From NCBI GenBank assembly GCA_013178275.1, contig JABLWZ010000003.1:1-64000 (forward strand): 64,000 nt of DNA. The letters are read 5' to 3'. Within the stretch, counting starts at the first letter, position 1. Every line of letters begins with the position of its first letter. This DNA is from Bacillota bacterium (lineage in GTDB: Bacteria; Bacillota; Ch66; Ch109). The notes below the pieces were generated by a model that worked only from the letters and a program-made list of their open reading frames with translations, was not told where the DNA came from and did no database searches. Position numbers and translations under genes: made by a program. Positions 11,230 to 20,564 of this stretch are shown here, piece after piece.

Positions 11230-11784
11230 ATGCCCACGAGAGGGAAGGCACTGACGGTACTGGAGGAGAACATCACCACGGATAACCTGATCAAGCACAT
11301 GCTGGCGGTGGAAGCGGTGATGCGGCGGCTGGCCCGGCACTTCGGGGAGGATGAGGACCTCTGGGGGATGGTCGGGCTGCTGCACGACGTCGACTACGAC
11401 CTGACCAAGGACGACCCCGAGCGGCACGCTATCCTGGGCAGCGAGATACTGCAGGGAAAGGGTTTTGCCGCCGATATCGTGGAAGGGGTCAGGAAGCACA
11501 GCCCCAGCCTCCCGCTGCGGGAACGGCTGATCGATAAGGCGCTCTATGCGACCGACCCGGTGACCGGGCTGATCACCGCCGGGGCCCTGATCAAGAAGGA
11601 GAAGAGCCTTTTCGCGATCGACGTGCCTTTCCTGGTGAAACGGATGAAGGAGAAAGCCTTTGCCCGGGGAGCCAACCGCGAGGATATACGCTCCTGCGAA
11701 GGGTTCGGCCTGTCCCTGGAAGAGTTCCTGGGACTCAGCCTGGAAGCCATGCAGGGGATCGCGGACGAACTAGGGCTCCGGTGA
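11230..11784 (+). CDS. HD-domain metal-dependent phosphohydrolase
   Basis: A small HD-domain protein with the metal-binding residues His23 (IKHMLAVE), His52-Asp53 (GLLHDVDYD) and later acidic and histidine residues near RHAILG and VRKHSP, consistent with a phosphohydrolase of nucleotides or related compounds; the substrate cannot be named. The sequence permits GTG 11224, but GGAGGG at 11219-11224 overlaps that codon, so ATG 11230 with correct spacing is the better start. It lies between the esterase and rnr, a position not seen in Bacillus, with 26 bases to rnr, so co-transcription is likely. Confidence 0.88.
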   Translation: MPTRGKALTVLEENITTDNLIKHMLAVEAVMRRLARHFGEDEDLWGMVGLLHDVDYDLTKDDPERHAILGSEILQGKGFAADIVEGVRKHSPSLPLRERLIDKALYATDPVTGLITAGALIKKEKSLFAIDVPFLVKRMKEKAFARGANREDIRSCEGFGLSLEEFLGLSLEAMQGIADELGLR

Positions 11785-11810
11785 GGGCATAGTAAAAAAC
11801 AAGGAAGAGT

Positions 11811-13994
11811 ATGAAGCTAGAAAAAAAGAAACATGGAAAGCGGCCGCATGCGAAGCCGCAAATAATGGGGAAACTGCAGGGACACTCCCGCGGTTTCGGG
11901 TTTGTAATCACTGACAAGGACAGCAAGGACATCTACATAGCCCCGGAGGACATCGGCGGGGCGATGCACAACGATCAGGTCGTGGTGCGGCTAAAGGACT
12001 GGTGGAGGAACCAGGACCGCCCCGAGGGGGAGATCATCGACGTTACCGAGCGGGCCAACCAGCGGGTGGTCGGCACCTACCATAGGGTGGGGCGGACCAG
12101 CTCGGTGCTGCCCGACGACCAGCGGCTGACATCGAACATCCTGATCCCGCGCGAGGCGGCCAACGGCGCCAAGAGCGGGGACAAGGTGGTGGTGGAGATC
12201 ACCCGCTGGCCCGAGAACCGGCGCGCCCCGGAGGGACGCATCCAGGAGGTGCTGGGCGCCAAGGGGATGCCCGGGGTGGACGTGCTCTCGCTCATCCGCA
12301 AGTTCGACCTGCCCGACGACTTTCCCAAGAAGGTGCGCCGCGAGGTCAGGTCGGTGCCCGAGGAGGTGCCGGTATCGGAGATCGAGACCCGCTACGACCT
12401 GCGGCACCTGCCGATCGTGACCATCGACGGGGATGACGCCAAGGACCTGGACGACGCGGTCTCGATCGAGAAGCTGGAGAACGGCGGCTACCTGCTGGGG
12501 GTGCACATCGCGGACGTGGCGCACTACGTGCGGGAGGGAAGCGCCCTCGACGAGGAGGCTTACCAGCGCGGGACCAGCGTGTACCTGGTGGACCGGGTGG
12601 TGCCGATGCTGCCGAGGGAGCTGTCCAACGGCATTTGCAGCCTGAACCCTAAGGTTAACCGGCTGACCAAGTCGGCCTTCATGGAGTTCGACCCCCGGGG
12701 TGAGCTGAAGGCCTACGGCCTGGTGAAGTCGGTGATCCGCACCAGCGAGCGGATGACCTATAAAAAGGTGAGGCTGATACTGGAGAGCCTGGGACTGGTC
12801 GAGCGGCCGGACGACGTCTCTCCCGAGGCCTATGATGGGATAAAGCAGTACGAGTATCTGTTCGGCGAGTTCCGGCTGATGCACGAGCTGACCGAGATCC
12901 TCCGCCGGCGGCGGATGAAGCTCGGGAGCCTGGACTTCGACCTCCCCGAGTGCAAGGTCGGGCTGGACGAAGAGGGCCGGCCGGTGGAACTCTACCGCTA
13001 CCCGCGCTCCATCGCGGATATCCTGATCGAGGAGTTTATGCTGGCGGCCAACGAGGCGGTGGCCCGGCACCTGATAAAGCTGGAGCTGCCCGGTGTCTAC
13101 CGGGTGCACGAGCAGCCCGACGACCTGAAGATCGAGGCGCTGGAAAAGTCGCTGGCAGCCCTGGGCTATCCCCTGGGTCACAGCGGTAAGGTCAGCCCCA
13201 AGGTGCTGCAGGGGCTGCTGGAGCGGGTGAAGGATAAGCCCGAGGAGCGGATCATCAACACCCTGGTGCTGCGTTCGCTGAAGCGGGCGCGCTACGCGCC
13301 GAGTTCGCTGGGACACTTTGGCCTGGCCAAGCGGTTTTACCTGCACTTTACGTCACCCATCCGCCGCTACCCGGACCTGCTGGTGCACCGGGTGCTGGAG
13401 GAGACCCTCCCCGGGGAAGGATACTTCCACCCGCAGGGATGGAGGCCGCAGACCAGGGCGGGTGAACTGCCGGGGCCGGTGGTGATAAAACCCCGGCGGA
13501 AGCCGGAGGAACTGGAGAAGGTGGTCAGCCGCCTGCGGGAGATGGTCCCGGATATAGCGGAGCAGTCATCGGCGCGGGAGGCGATGGCCGACGAGGCCGA
13601 GCGCGAGAGCGTCGACATGAAAAAGGTCGAGTACATGGTACAGCACCTGGGAGAGGTTTTCCCGGGTGTGATCTCGGGGGTAACCCCGTTTGGGGTATTC
13701 GTGGAGTTGGAGAACCTGGTGGAGGGCCTGGTCCGGGTGGCCAGCATCACCGACGACTACTACGAGTACGTCGAGGCCCCGCCTTCACTGGTAGGGGAGC
13801 GCAACCACCGGGTGCTTCGGATCGGCGAGCCGGTCCAGGTGCAGGTGGCGCGGGTCAGCGTGGAGGAGAGGCTGATCGACTTTGTCCTGGTGGAAGATCA
13901 GGAGCCGAAGAGGGGTGACAAGGGTGGCAAACGAAGGGAAAAAAGGAGCCATAAAGGTCGTGGCCGAAAACCGAAAGGCAAGGCACGACTATAG
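11811..13994 (+). CDS. rnr: Ribonuclease R
   Basis: Processive 3'-5' exoribonuclease of the RNase II family, able to degrade structured RNA and associated with tmRNA-mediated quality control. A lysine-rich N-terminus precedes cold-shock domains (about residues 15-165), the RNB catalytic domain follows with [10 protein letters not shown] (about 206-215) supplying the metal-binding aspartates, and an S1 domain occupies about 612-695 ([27 protein letters not shown]). The last ~30 residues are almost all Lys, Arg and Gly, as in other RNase R proteins. At 727 residues it is complete. The end of the gene overlaps smpB by 71 bases in another frame. Confidence 0.97.
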   Translation: MKLEKKKHGKRPHAKPQIMGKLQGHSRGFGFVITDKDSKDIYIAPEDIGGAMHNDQVVVRLKDWWRNQDRPEGEIIDVTERANQRVVGTYHRVGRTSSVLPDDQRLTSNILIPREAANGAKSGDKVVVEITRWPENRRAPEGRIQEVLGAKGMPGVDVLSLIRKFDLPDDFPKKVRREVRSVPEEVPVSEIETRYDLRHLPIVTIDGDDAKDLDDAVSIEKLENGGYLLGVHIADVAHYVREGSALDEEAYQRGTSVYLVDRVVPMLPRELSNGICSLNPKVNRLTKSAFMEFDPRGELKAYGLVKSVIRTSERMTYKKVRLILESLGLVERPDDVSPEAYDGIKQYEYLFGEFRLMHELTEILRRRRMKLGSLDFDLPECKVGLDEEGRPVELYRYPRSIADILIEEFMLAANEAVARHLIKLELPGVYRVHEQPDDLKIEALEKSLAALGYPLGHSGKVSPKVLQGLLERVKDKPEERIINTLVLRSLKRARYAPSSLGHFGLAKRFYLHFTSPIRRYPDLLVHRVLEETLPGEGYFHPQGWRPQTRAGELPGPVVIKPRRKPEELEKVVSRLREMVPDIAEQSSAREAMADEAERESVDMKKVEYMVQHLGEVFPGVISGVTPFGVFVELENLVEGLVRVASITDDYYEYVEAPPSLVGERNHRVLRIGEPVQVQVARVSVEERLIDFVLVEDQEPKRGDKGGKRREKRSHKGRGRKPKGKARL

Positions 13995-14409
13995 CATAGA
14001 GGATGCCTTCGAGGCGGGCATCGCCCTGACCGGGACCGAGGTCAAGTCGCTGCGGGCGGGCAAGGCCAACCTGCGCGACAGCTACGGCGAGGTCCGAAAC
14101 GGGGAACTCTTCCTGGTGAACGCCCACATCAGCCCCTACGAACAGGGGAACCGCTACAACCACGACCCCCGCAGGCCGAGAAAGCTCCTGATGCACCGGC
14201 TGGAGATCAACCGGCTGTTCGCCAAGGTGCAGCAGCAGGGGATGACCCTGGTGCCGCTGAAGCTGTACTTCAAGTCGGGGCGGGCCAAGGTGGAGCTGGC
14301 CCTGGCCAAGGGCAAGAAGACCTACGACCGCCGCGAGGACATAGCCGCCCGCGACGCCGAGCGGGAGATCCGCCGCGCGGTGAGGGAGCGGGAGAAGGGC
14401 GACTACTAA
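13924..14409 (+). CDS. smpB: SsrA-binding protein SmpB
   Basis: Binds tmRNA and guides it to stalled ribosomes. The conserved segments [41 protein letters not shown] cannot be mistaken, and the basic C-terminal tail ([22 protein letters not shown]) that enters the mRNA channel is intact. The frame is open further upstream to 13882, but GTG 13924 gives the usual N-terminus (V-A-N-E-G-K-K) and 161 residues, with GAGGGGTGA about 8 bases before it. That start lies inside rnr, so the basic tail of RNase R and the start of SmpB share DNA. ssrA follows, completing the trans-translation set. Confidence 0.96.
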   Translation: MANEGKKGAIKVVAENRKARHDYSIEDAFEAGIALTGTEVKSLRAGKANLRDSYGEVRNGELFLVNAHISPYEQGNRYNHDPRRPRKLLMHRLEINRLFAKVQQQGMTLVPLKLYFKSGRAKVELALAKGKKTYDRREDIAARDAEREIRRAVREREKGDY

Positions 14410-14527
14410 GCTCAATGAAAACTGGACAGAACTCGCCCGGGAGCGAGCTTTAGTGAGAGCGGACCGGGCGGATGAATAAACCGGCGGCGCGGGAATATAA
14501 TCCAGGGTTTATGGCTAAAAGCGCCGC

Positions 14528-14556
14528 TGGATAGATGAATCGGCACGTGTTATAAT
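14528..14556 (+). promoter_or_regulatory. Promoter of ssrA
   Basis: TGGATA at 14528-14533 and a perfect TATAAT at 14551-14556, 17 bases apart, end 26 bases before the 5' end of tmRNA. This allows independent transcription of ssrA from the smpB operon; the mature 5' end would come from RNase P cleavage. Confidence 0.7.
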
Positions 14557-14582
14557 AGTCATGCGTCAAAGGATTGATTTAT

Positions 14583-14932
14583 GGGGGTGTAATGGTTTCG
14601 ACGGGGGATTTTGATGGCAGGGGCAGCGAGCCGGGATCCCACCAGCCCGTTAAACGGTGGAAACAACAATAACTGCCAACGATAATTACGCTTTAGCCGC
14701 TTAATGCGGCTACGTTCTACCTGGGAGGCCTGCGGCCCGGGCTAGGGCGACGACTAGCAGGATACCGAACGGCCAATTCTCGGAGGCTGTAGAGGGAATC
14801 TTATCGAGATAGCGGACGCGGAGCCCGTCTGTGGGCGCCGTTGCGAGCGAAGAACCAATACGCAGACTGCGCTCGGAGAAGCTGCTGTGGTCGGTCTTTC
14901 GGACGGGGGTTCGACTCCCCCCACCTCCACCA
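14583..14932 (+). ncRNA. ssrA: Transfer-messenger RNA (tmRNA)
   Basis: Rescues stalled ribosomes. The 5' end GGGGGTGTAATGGTTTCGAC is the family signature, and GGGGGTG pairs with CACCTCC at 14922-14928 to form the acceptor stem, followed by encoded ACCA to 14932. The T arm GGGGGTTCGACTCCCCC is perfect. The tag frame starts at GCC 14675 and reads A-N-D-N-Y-A-L-A-A with TAA at 14702-14704, a normal degradation tag. Length 350. Its 3' end is a common integration site for mobile elements, and element-like sequence starts immediately downstream here. Confidence 0.97.
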
Positions 14933-15280
14933 TATTGTGTGCTCAATTTAGATGCAGGGCCGTTTTGCCCAGTAACTATGCAGGTTTTGAGCCTCTCAAA
15001 AGCGATTTTAAGAGGCTCAAATTTTGTAGATGCATTTGGGGCTTTCAGGTATACCGTGGGGATTTGAACCCTCGTATGAATTCCATAATAATAAATCATC
15101 ACATAATCTGATTTTGAGAGGCTGGGCAAAGATGCGGCCTCTTTTAATATAAACAGCATATTGTAAATGAGCGGGTGTGCTTTCAATGAAAACGCACCCG
15201 CTTTTTTTATGCCCTTTTTTAAGCACATCAAAAACGACAGGAGGAAAGAAAATGTCCGTACTGTGCATATTCCGGCCCAG
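14933..15280. other. Non-coding stretch between ssrA and IS21
   Basis: No credible gene. It holds an inverted repeat GAGCCTCT (14990-14997) with AGAGGCTC (15011-15018), a third related copy TTTTGAGAGGCTGG near 15112-15125, and a terminator at 15171-15208. If the element is integrated at ssrA, recombinase arm sites would be expected here; the GAGCCTCT-type repeats are candidates. Confidence 0.4.
15171..15208 (+). terminator. Rho-independent terminator
   Basis: GCGGGTG at 15171-15177 pairs with CACCCGC at 15195-15201, followed by TTTTTTTAT. It would stop ssrA-side transcription from entering the element. Confidence 0.75.
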
Positions 15281-15473
15281 ATCGACCACCCATTCCGTTT
15301 TCGACCGACCACTTATTCCGTTAAACATCGACCACTCATTCAGGATTAACCGACCACCAGTTTAGCTCCCAGCCATATAACCCTATCCAGTCACTCCTCG
15401 AAGGTTTTCGAGAACGATAGCGAAAACCTTTTTATTGGCTGCAAGGTCGAAAAAACTTTCGAGGAGGCTTTCT

Positions 15474-17000
15474 ATGCGTAAAACGAGAGAGATTCTATGT
15501 CTCAAGTGGGAGAAAGGCCTGGCCCTGCGACAGATTGCCAGAAGCCTTAACATTTCCCACAGCACGGTCAAGGACCACTTGTCCAGGGCAGAACTGGCCA
15601 AGCTTTCTTGGCCATTACCCGAGGACATGAATGACAATGTCCTGGAGGAACTGCTCTTCCCCAGCAGGCTAAACCGCATCCCAAGTCATCAGCCGGATTT
15701 CGCCTACATCCATAAGGAGCTTCGAAAAAAAGGAGTGACGCTAGAGCTTCTATGGACGGAATACAAACGAGAACACCCTGATGGCTACCAGTACAGTTGG
15801 TTCTGCGATCTTTATCGCAATTGGCGCGGGCAGATAGATATCTCCATGCGCCAGGTGCACAAGGCAGGCGAGAAGCTGTTTGTCGACTGGGCTGGTCAAA
15901 CTTTGCCCATAGTTGACAAAGATACCGGGGAAACCCGCCCGGCCTATCTCTTCGTGGCAGTTCTCGGAGCCAGCAACTACACCTATGCCGAGGCCAGTCT
16001 GACCCTGGATCTGCCTTCCTGGATTGCCGTCCACTGTAGAGCTCTGGCCTTCATTGGCGGGGTTCCCCTCTTAATAATACCCGACAATGCCAAGACCGCG
16101 GTAGTCAAACCGGATTACTACGAACCGGTCGTCCACGCTGCTTATCAAGAGATGGCCGACCATTACGGTACCGTGATCCTGCCGGCCCGAGCCAGAAAAG
16201 CGAAGGACAAGGCGAAGGCGGAAAAGGGCGTACAGTTCTTGGAAAATTGGCTGCTGGCCCCCCTAAGAAACCGCACCTTTTTCAGCCTGTTCGATTTAAA
16301 TCAGGCTCTGCGTCTCAGCCTTGAGAACTTGAATGAGCGCCCGTTCCAGAAACTTGAAGGCTCAAGGAAAACGCTTTTTAAGGCCCTGGATAAGCCGGCT
16401 CTCAAGCCACTGCCCCCTACGCATTATGAGTTCGCTTACTGGAAAAAGGCCAAAGTGAATATCGATTGCCACATCCAAGTGGAGAACAACTTCTACAGCG
16501 TGCCTTACAAATTGGTGCGAAAGCAGGTGGATGTCCGCATCACCGCCACCACGCTGGAGGTGTTCTTCAAGGGAGAAAGGGTCAGTTCCCACTCCCGGTG
16601 CAGCGGCAGGGGCCAGTATGCCACCGACTCCAGCCACTTTTCTCCGGCCCACCGCAGCTACCTGGAATGGACTCCGGAGAGGCTCATCAGCTGGGCCGAG
16701 AATGTCGGGACCCATACCTCCCATCTGGTGCGGCGCATCTTGGAGACGAAAGCCCATCCCGAACAGGGCTACCGCTCCTGCCTGGGCATCATGCGTCTGG
16801 TCAAACGTTACTCTCAAGAAAGACTGGAGGCTGCATGTAACCGGGCACTTGAATCCGGGGCCTGCTCCTACAAAAGCGTCAACTCCATCTTAGAAAAAGG
16901 CCTGGACCAGGTGACGTTCGGAGGTGCCGTAAAGGCATTTTCCTACTCCAAACATGCCAACGTCAGAGGGCCAAAGTATTACAGCGACAAGGAGGAGTAG
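15474..17000 (+). CDS. istA: IS21-family transposase IstA
   Basis: DDE recombinase that cuts and joins the element ends. The N-terminus has a helix-turn-helix (REILCLKWEKGLALRQIARS then NISHSTVKDHL, about residues 4-37). The integrase-like core follows with Asp in FVDWAGQ (about 137), Asp in IPDNAKT, and Glu in the KAKAEKGVQFLENW stretch. Though the frame is open from TTG 15435, AGGAGG at 15461-15466 sets ATG 15474 as the start, giving 508 residues, normal for IstA. istB follows two bases after its stop, as in other IS21 members. Confidence 0.95.
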   Translation: MRKTREILCLKWEKGLALRQIARSLNISHSTVKDHLSRAELAKLSWPLPEDMNDNVLEELLFPSRLNRIPSHQPDFAYIHKELRKKGVTLELLWTEYKREHPDGYQYSWFCDLYRNWRGQIDISMRQVHKAGEKLFVDWAGQTLPIVDKDTGETRPAYLFVAVLGASNYTYAEASLTLDLPSWIAVHCRALAFIGGVPLLIIPDNAKTAVVKPDYYEPVVHAAYQEMADHYGTVILPARARKAKDKAKAEKGVQFLENWLLAPLRNRTFFSLFDLNQALRLSLENLNERPFQKLEGSRKTLFKALDKPALKPLPPTHYEFAYWKKAKVNIDCHIQVENNFYSVPYKLVRKQVDVRITATTLEVFFKGERVSSHSRCSGRGQYATDSSHFSPAHRSYLEWTPERLISWAENVGTHTSHLVRRILETKAHPEQGYRSCLGIMRLVKRYSQERLEAACNRALESGACSYKSVNSILEKGLDQVTFGGAVKAFSYSKHANVRGPKYYSDKEE

Positions 17001-17002
17001 CC

Positions 17003-17755
17003 ATGCTGAACCAGCACACCGTAGAGAGACTCCGCGCAATGCGCCTCAAGGGTATGGCCGAGGCCCTGCTTGAGCAGAACAACAACTCCGAGATCCAGTC
17101 ATATACCTTCGAGGAACGTCTGGGTTTTTTGGTTGATCACGAGTACATCTCGCGTCAGAACCGACGTCTGGCCCGTCTTTTGAAACAGGCCAAGCTCCGG
17201 CTGCCAGCCAGTGTGGAAGATATCGATTACCAGCAGCACCGGGGACTGGACCGCGCTCTTTTACGCAGCCTGTCAACCTGTGAGTGGATAGGGTCAAACC
17301 TCAATTGTTTGATCACCGGCGCCACCGGCACGGGGAAAACATACTTGTCTTGTGCCTTGGCCAATGCCGCCTGCCGGCATAATCTCAGTACCCGGTACTA
17401 CCGCGTCTCTACTCTGCTTGCAGAGCTGACTGCCGCTAGGGGTGACGGTTCCTACTCCCGCCTGATTCGCCAGTTATCCAATTATGATCTGCTGGTAATA
17501 GATGACTGGGGTCTTGCTCCCTTCAAGGATTTTGAAGGACACGATCTTTTGGATGTGATCGAAGAGCGCAATGGTAGAAGCTCTCTGATTATCGCCAGTC
17601 AGTTGCCACTTGAAAACTGGCACGAAACTTTGCCAGATCCCACCCTGGCCGATGCCATCATGGACCGCATCATCCACAACTCGTATCGGATATTCTTAAA
17701 AGGTGAGTCCATGAGAAAGGTGGCTGTAAACAAGCAGATCACCGCCACCACCTAA
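17003..17755 (+). CDS. istB: IS21-family helper ATPase IstB
   Basis: AAA+ ATPase, DnaC/DnaA-like, that assists IstA in target selection. Walker A GATGTGKTYLS lies at about residues 106-116 and Walker B LLVIDDWG at about 164-171. The 250-residue length is typical. GACAAGGAGGAG before istA's stop supplies the ribosome site, so the two proteins are translationally coupled. No frameshift or truncation is visible, so the element may still be active. Confidence 0.95.
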   Translation: MLNQHTVERLRAMRLKGMAEALLEQNNNSEIQSYTFEERLGFLVDHEYISRQNRRLARLLKQAKLRLPASVEDIDYQQHRGLDRALLRSLSTCEWIGSNLNCLITGATGTGKTYLSCALANAACRHNLSTRYYRVSTLLAELTAARGDGSYSRLIRQLSNYDLLVIDDWGLAPFKDFEGHDLLDVIEERNGRSSLIIASQLPLENWHETLPDPTLADAIMDRIIHNSYRIFLKGESMRKVAVNKQITATT

Positions 17756-17943
17756 TACGATCGTCTTCCAACTTAATTCGTACAGGATGGCGTGATTAAG
17801 ATGCGTCATCCTTCTTTTTCGACGCTTCGCTCCGAGGTGGTCGAGTTCCCTGGAATCGCCGGTCGACTTAAAACGGAATAGGTGGTCGGCTGAGAACGGA
17901 ATCAGTGGTCGATTCCGATGGAATAAGCATACTGCAGAAAGTA

Positions 17944-19122
17944 ATGACAGTAACCCTGATGCGGGCTGACCTTTACGACAGTCCCGCCTATGCCGGCGTG
18001 CACCTGCAGCTCCCCGCACACCAAAGTGAGATGCAGGACGCGCTGGAACGAGCGAGGATTACCGAAAATCAGCCATACAAAACCGTGGAGTGCTGCAACA
18101 GCCAGGGCGAGTACCTTGAATTCATCCCTGAAAACTCGTCTCTTGCAGAGCTGAACTTCCTCGCGCAACGGATCAGCGGAATGAAGGATCACGAAAAGCT
18201 GATATTCAACAACTTCGTGGCCGCAGAGAAAAATCCCACCGATATGAAAAAGCTCATTAACATCACCTACAACCTGAAGGAATGCCAAATCATAGGCGGA
18301 ATCGGTAATGACAAAGACCTCGGCAAATTTTATGTTGAAAACGATATGGTCGATGAGCTGCGGGATGTGCCCGATGAGGTGCTGAAATACCTAGACTACG
18401 AAAAGATCGGACTCTCTTGCCGGGAAGCAGAAAAAGGAGGTTTTATCGGCGACAGCTACGTAATCAACAATGCCGCTGAATTCCATGAAGTCTATGACGG
18501 CGTCCATCTGCCTGAGCAACCCGTCGACGAAGACTATGTGTTTAAACTGCTCATTTACCACGGTGATTCTTATCCGGAAGGCGAGGATGCTTGCACCTGT
18601 CTCAAGCTTCCCGCTGCAGCCGATGATATCGCCTGCGTCTTGAAAGAGCGGAATATTCCCAGCCTTGACGGATGTGTTGTTTATAAAAATGAAAGCACCA
18701 TTCCTCGACTGAGCGGTGTGTTTTCCGAATATGAGGACATTGATAAAATTCGGCTATTGGCTGACCGGATCAGCGAACTGAAAGATCGGGGCATGATGGC
18801 CAAATACAAAACTGTCCTCGAATTCATGGACTGCACCGACATCGACCTCGCCCTTGACCTTACGCAAAACCTCGGCTGCTTCGACTTTCACCCGGAAATG
18901 TCTTCGCCGGGGGATTACGGCAAGCTAGCTTTACAGAAAATCTCCGGGTTAAAGCCGGACGATACCGCTCTAAAACTTCTCAGATTCGAGTGGTATGGCC
19001 GCGCCATGATGGAGCAGGACGGCGTCGACGCCACCGAGTATGGCCTGATCCTCCGCAATGAAAAAGAATTGGCACTGGAATATTCCCGGCCGTCCAAGGG
19101 AATAGGTCAGCAAATGCTTTGA
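17944..19122 (+). CDS. ArdA-like antirestriction protein, multi-domain
   Basis: ArdA proteins mimic DNA and block type I restriction enzymes after a conjugative element enters a cell. Two copies of an ArdA-type pattern can be seen: SSLAELNFLAQRISGM...KFYVENDMVDELRDVPDEVLKYLDYEKIG, then a related EYEDIDKIRLLADRISELKDRG. The last part, GVDATEYGLILRNEKELALEY, also fits. The protein is acidic, as expected for a DNA mimic. The frame is open from GTG 17905, inside the IS21 end; ATG 17944 is my choice, but no good ribosome site precedes it, so IS21 may have removed the original start region. Longer (392 residues) than Tn916 ArdA (~166). Confidence 0.7.
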   Translation: MTVTLMRADLYDSPAYAGVHLQLPAHQSEMQDALERARITENQPYKTVECCNSQGEYLEFIPENSSLAELNFLAQRISGMKDHEKLIFNNFVAAEKNPTDMKKLINITYNLKECQIIGGIGNDKDLGKFYVENDMVDELRDVPDEVLKYLDYEKIGLSCREAEKGGFIGDSYVINNAAEFHEVYDGVHLPEQPVDEDYVFKLLIYHGDSYPEGEDACTCLKLPAAADDIACVLKERNIPSLDGCVVYKNESTIPRLSGVFSEYEDIDKIRLLADRISELKDRGMMAKYKTVLEFMDCTDIDLALDLTQNLGCFDFHPEMSSPGDYGKLALQKISGLKPDDTALKLLRFEWYGRAMMEQDGVDATEYGLILRNEKELALEYSRPSKGIGQQML

Positions 19123-19138
19123 AAGGAGTGTGAAGCCC

Positions 19139-19252
19139 TTGAAACCGGACTCGCGTAATGAAGCCTTTAAGTTGATTGAAGCTGCGGATCATCCGAACAC
19201 TTCTGTCACAGAACTGTTGGATGATCCGTCTCCGGCACAGCAGATGACCTGA
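19139..19252 (+). CDS. Small 37-aa protein, unrecognised
   Basis: TTG 19139 follows AAAGGAG by 9 bases and opens a 37-codon frame to TGA at 19250-19252. The product is hydrophilic and acidic at its end. It overlaps nothing and lies 16 bases after the ardA-like gene, so it could be a translated companion. The evidence is only the ribosome site and spacing. Confidence 0.4.
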   Translation: MKPDSRNEAFKLIEAADHPNTSVTELLDDPSPAQQMT

Positions 19253-19301
19253 ATTCATAAACGCTATAAACCCTAAACCAAAAAAGGCAAACGAACATAT
19301 G

Positions 19302-19332
19302 GACGCTGCCCGAAAAGGCGGCGTCTTTTTTT
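19302..19332 (+). terminator. Rho-independent terminator
   Basis: GACGCTGCC (19302-19310) and GGCGGCGTC (19317-19325) form a 9-bp stem around CGAAAA, followed by seven T. It closes the ardA-like transcript. Confidence 0.85.
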
Positions 19333-19354
19333 GCTGCCGGAAAGGAGCCGGATC

Positions 19355-19567
19355 ATGTACCTAGATGCAAAACCGCAGGAGAAAAAAGAAAACGGCGTCG
19401 CTCCCCCGCCGCCAAGACAAATCTATGCCGTCCCCCTCCCCAAAGATATAAATCGGTGCGAAGGCTGTCCTTATCCCGGCGTCGGCTTTATCTGCTGGAG
19501 CGGAGACGGAAGCTGCCTGCGCACCGAGATGGACCGCGTCGGCAGGCCGGGGAGGCGATGCGATTGA
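19355..19567 (+). CDS. Small Cys-rich protein upstream of methylase
   Basis: A 70-residue protein with four cysteines in CEGCPYPGVGFICWSGDGSC near its end, suggesting metal binding. The start is ATG 19355, preceded by AAAGGAG; an upstream in-frame TTG lacks a site. Its last 10 bases overlap the start of the adenine methylase, so the two are translationally coupled. The function is unknown; similar small zinc-type proteins commonly sit beside methylases in conjugative elements (inference). Confidence 0.6.
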   Translation: MYLDAKPQEKKENGVAPPPPRQIYAVPLPKDINRCEGCPYPGVGFICWSGDGSCLRTEMDRVGRPGRRCD

Positions 19568-20499
19568 ACAGCATCATCAGCTGGGTGGGCGGTAAAAAAG
19601 CTTTGCGCCCCCTCATCTACCAGCGGATGCCCAAGGAGTTCGGGCGGTACATCGAGGTCTTCGGCGGCGGCGGCTGGGTGCTGTTCGGGAAGCCGCCCGA
19701 CACAGGCATGGAGGTCTACAACGACTTCAACTCCGATCTGGCCAACCTGTTCCGCTGCGTCAGGGACCGCCCCTTGGCCTTGCTGAAGGAGCTGAACTTC
19801 CTGCCCCTCAACGGCAGGGATGAATTCAATGTCCTAAAAAAGTATTTGGAGCAAGAAGAGTTCACCGGCGAATATCTGCGGGAGGAAATGGAGCTGGCCC
19901 AGAACTGCCTGCCTCCGCCTCAGTTCGAGGAAATCAAAGCCATCCTCATCGAGAACGCCGCCATGAATGACATTAAGCGGGCCGCCGCTTTCTTCAAGCT
20001 GATCCGCTACAGCTACGGCAGCGGCTGCACCTCCTACAGCTGCCAGCCCTTCGATATCCGCAAAACCTTTGACCTCATCTGGTCCGGCAGCCGCCGGCTC
20101 AAAGACACGGTGATCGAGAACAAGGACTTCGAGGCGTTGATCCGTCAGTACGACCGGGACAACGCCTTTTTTTATTGCGATCCGCCCTACTTCGAAACCG
20201 AAGGCCACTACGCGGTGGAATTCCGTAAAGAGGATCATGCGCGGCTGCAGGACACGCTGGCCAGCTGCCAGGGCAAATGGCTGGTTTCCTACAACGACTG
20301 CCAATACATTCGGGAGTTGTATGAAGGCTTCCACATCGAAGCCGTCAGCCGCGTCAACAACCTGGCCCAAAGGTACGACAGCGGCTGCGAATTTCCCGAA
20401 GTCCTCATCTCCAACTACGACACCTCGGAGGGCATGCGGGAAGCCCCGATGCAGATAGGGCTGTTTGCTCTCCCAGATGACATATACAACACGGAATAG
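19558..20499 (+). CDS. D12-class DNA adenine N6-methyltransferase (Dam-like)
   Basis: Methylates adenine in DNA using S-adenosylmethionine. The AdoMet motif lies in YIEVFGGGGWVLF (residues 31-43), with a second GGKK-type lysine loop at 11-14, and the catalytic motif DPPYFETEGHY at about 208, the order found in the alpha (D12) class. Length 313 residues. GGGAGGCG precedes ATG 19558. No restriction endonuclease gene is adjacent, so it is an orphan methylase, probably protecting element DNA or marking it. Target specificity cannot be read; GATC is typical of this class but not proven. Confidence 0.93.
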   Translation: MRLNSIISWVGGKKALRPLIYQRMPKEFGRYIEVFGGGGWVLFGKPPDTGMEVYNDFNSDLANLFRCVRDRPLALLKELNFLPLNGRDEFNVLKKYLEQEEFTGEYLREEMELAQNCLPPPQFEEIKAILIENAAMNDIKRAAAFFKLIRYSYGSGCTSYSCQPFDIRKTFDLIWSGSRRLKDTVIENKDFEALIRQYDRDNAFFYCDPPYFETEGHYAVEFRKEDHARLQDTLASCQGKWLVSYNDCQYIRELYEGFHIEAVSRVNNLAQRYDSGCEFPEVLISNYDTSEGMREAPMQIGLFALPDDIYNTE

Positions 20500-20564
20500 C
20501 GGCTTAAAGAAGTTGAGTGAAATTGAACATGCCCCGATGACGGGGCACCAAGGAGGAACCGTTT

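Larger units (their letters stand above)
15281..17913 (+). mobile_element. IS21-family insertion sequence
   Basis: Two transposition genes, istA and istB, lie between long multi-repeat ends. The left end starts ATCGACCACCCATTCCGTTT and the right end is its inverted counterpart ending GTGGTCGAT at 17905-17913. Within each end, the unit CGACCAC-x-x-ATTCCGTT is repeated (15281, 15313 and 15338 regions on the left), as is characteristic for IS21 transposase sites. I see no clear target duplication, so boundaries are approximate to a few bases. It sits just upstream of the ardA-like gene and may have cut it off from its promoter and start. Confidence 0.9.

Noticed and set aside
15052-15085. tRNA-like segment GTGGGGATTTGAACCC on the plus strand
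   Set aside because: It resembles an inverted T arm, but the stem has only three good pairs and no anticodon or acceptor arms can be drawn.
14710-15312. Minus- and plus-strand frames over tmRNA and downstream
   Set aside because: tmRNA is certain from its sequence and structure; these frames run through it by chance.
15281-15360. Repeated CGACCAC/ATTCCGTT units considered as a CRISPR array
   Set aside because: Few units, irregular spacing and an inverted copy at the right end identify them as IS21 transposase sites.
19558-20499. Methylase considered as half of a restriction-modification system
   Set aside because: No endonuclease gene lies nearby; the flanking genes are a small Cys-rich protein and AbrB-type regulators.
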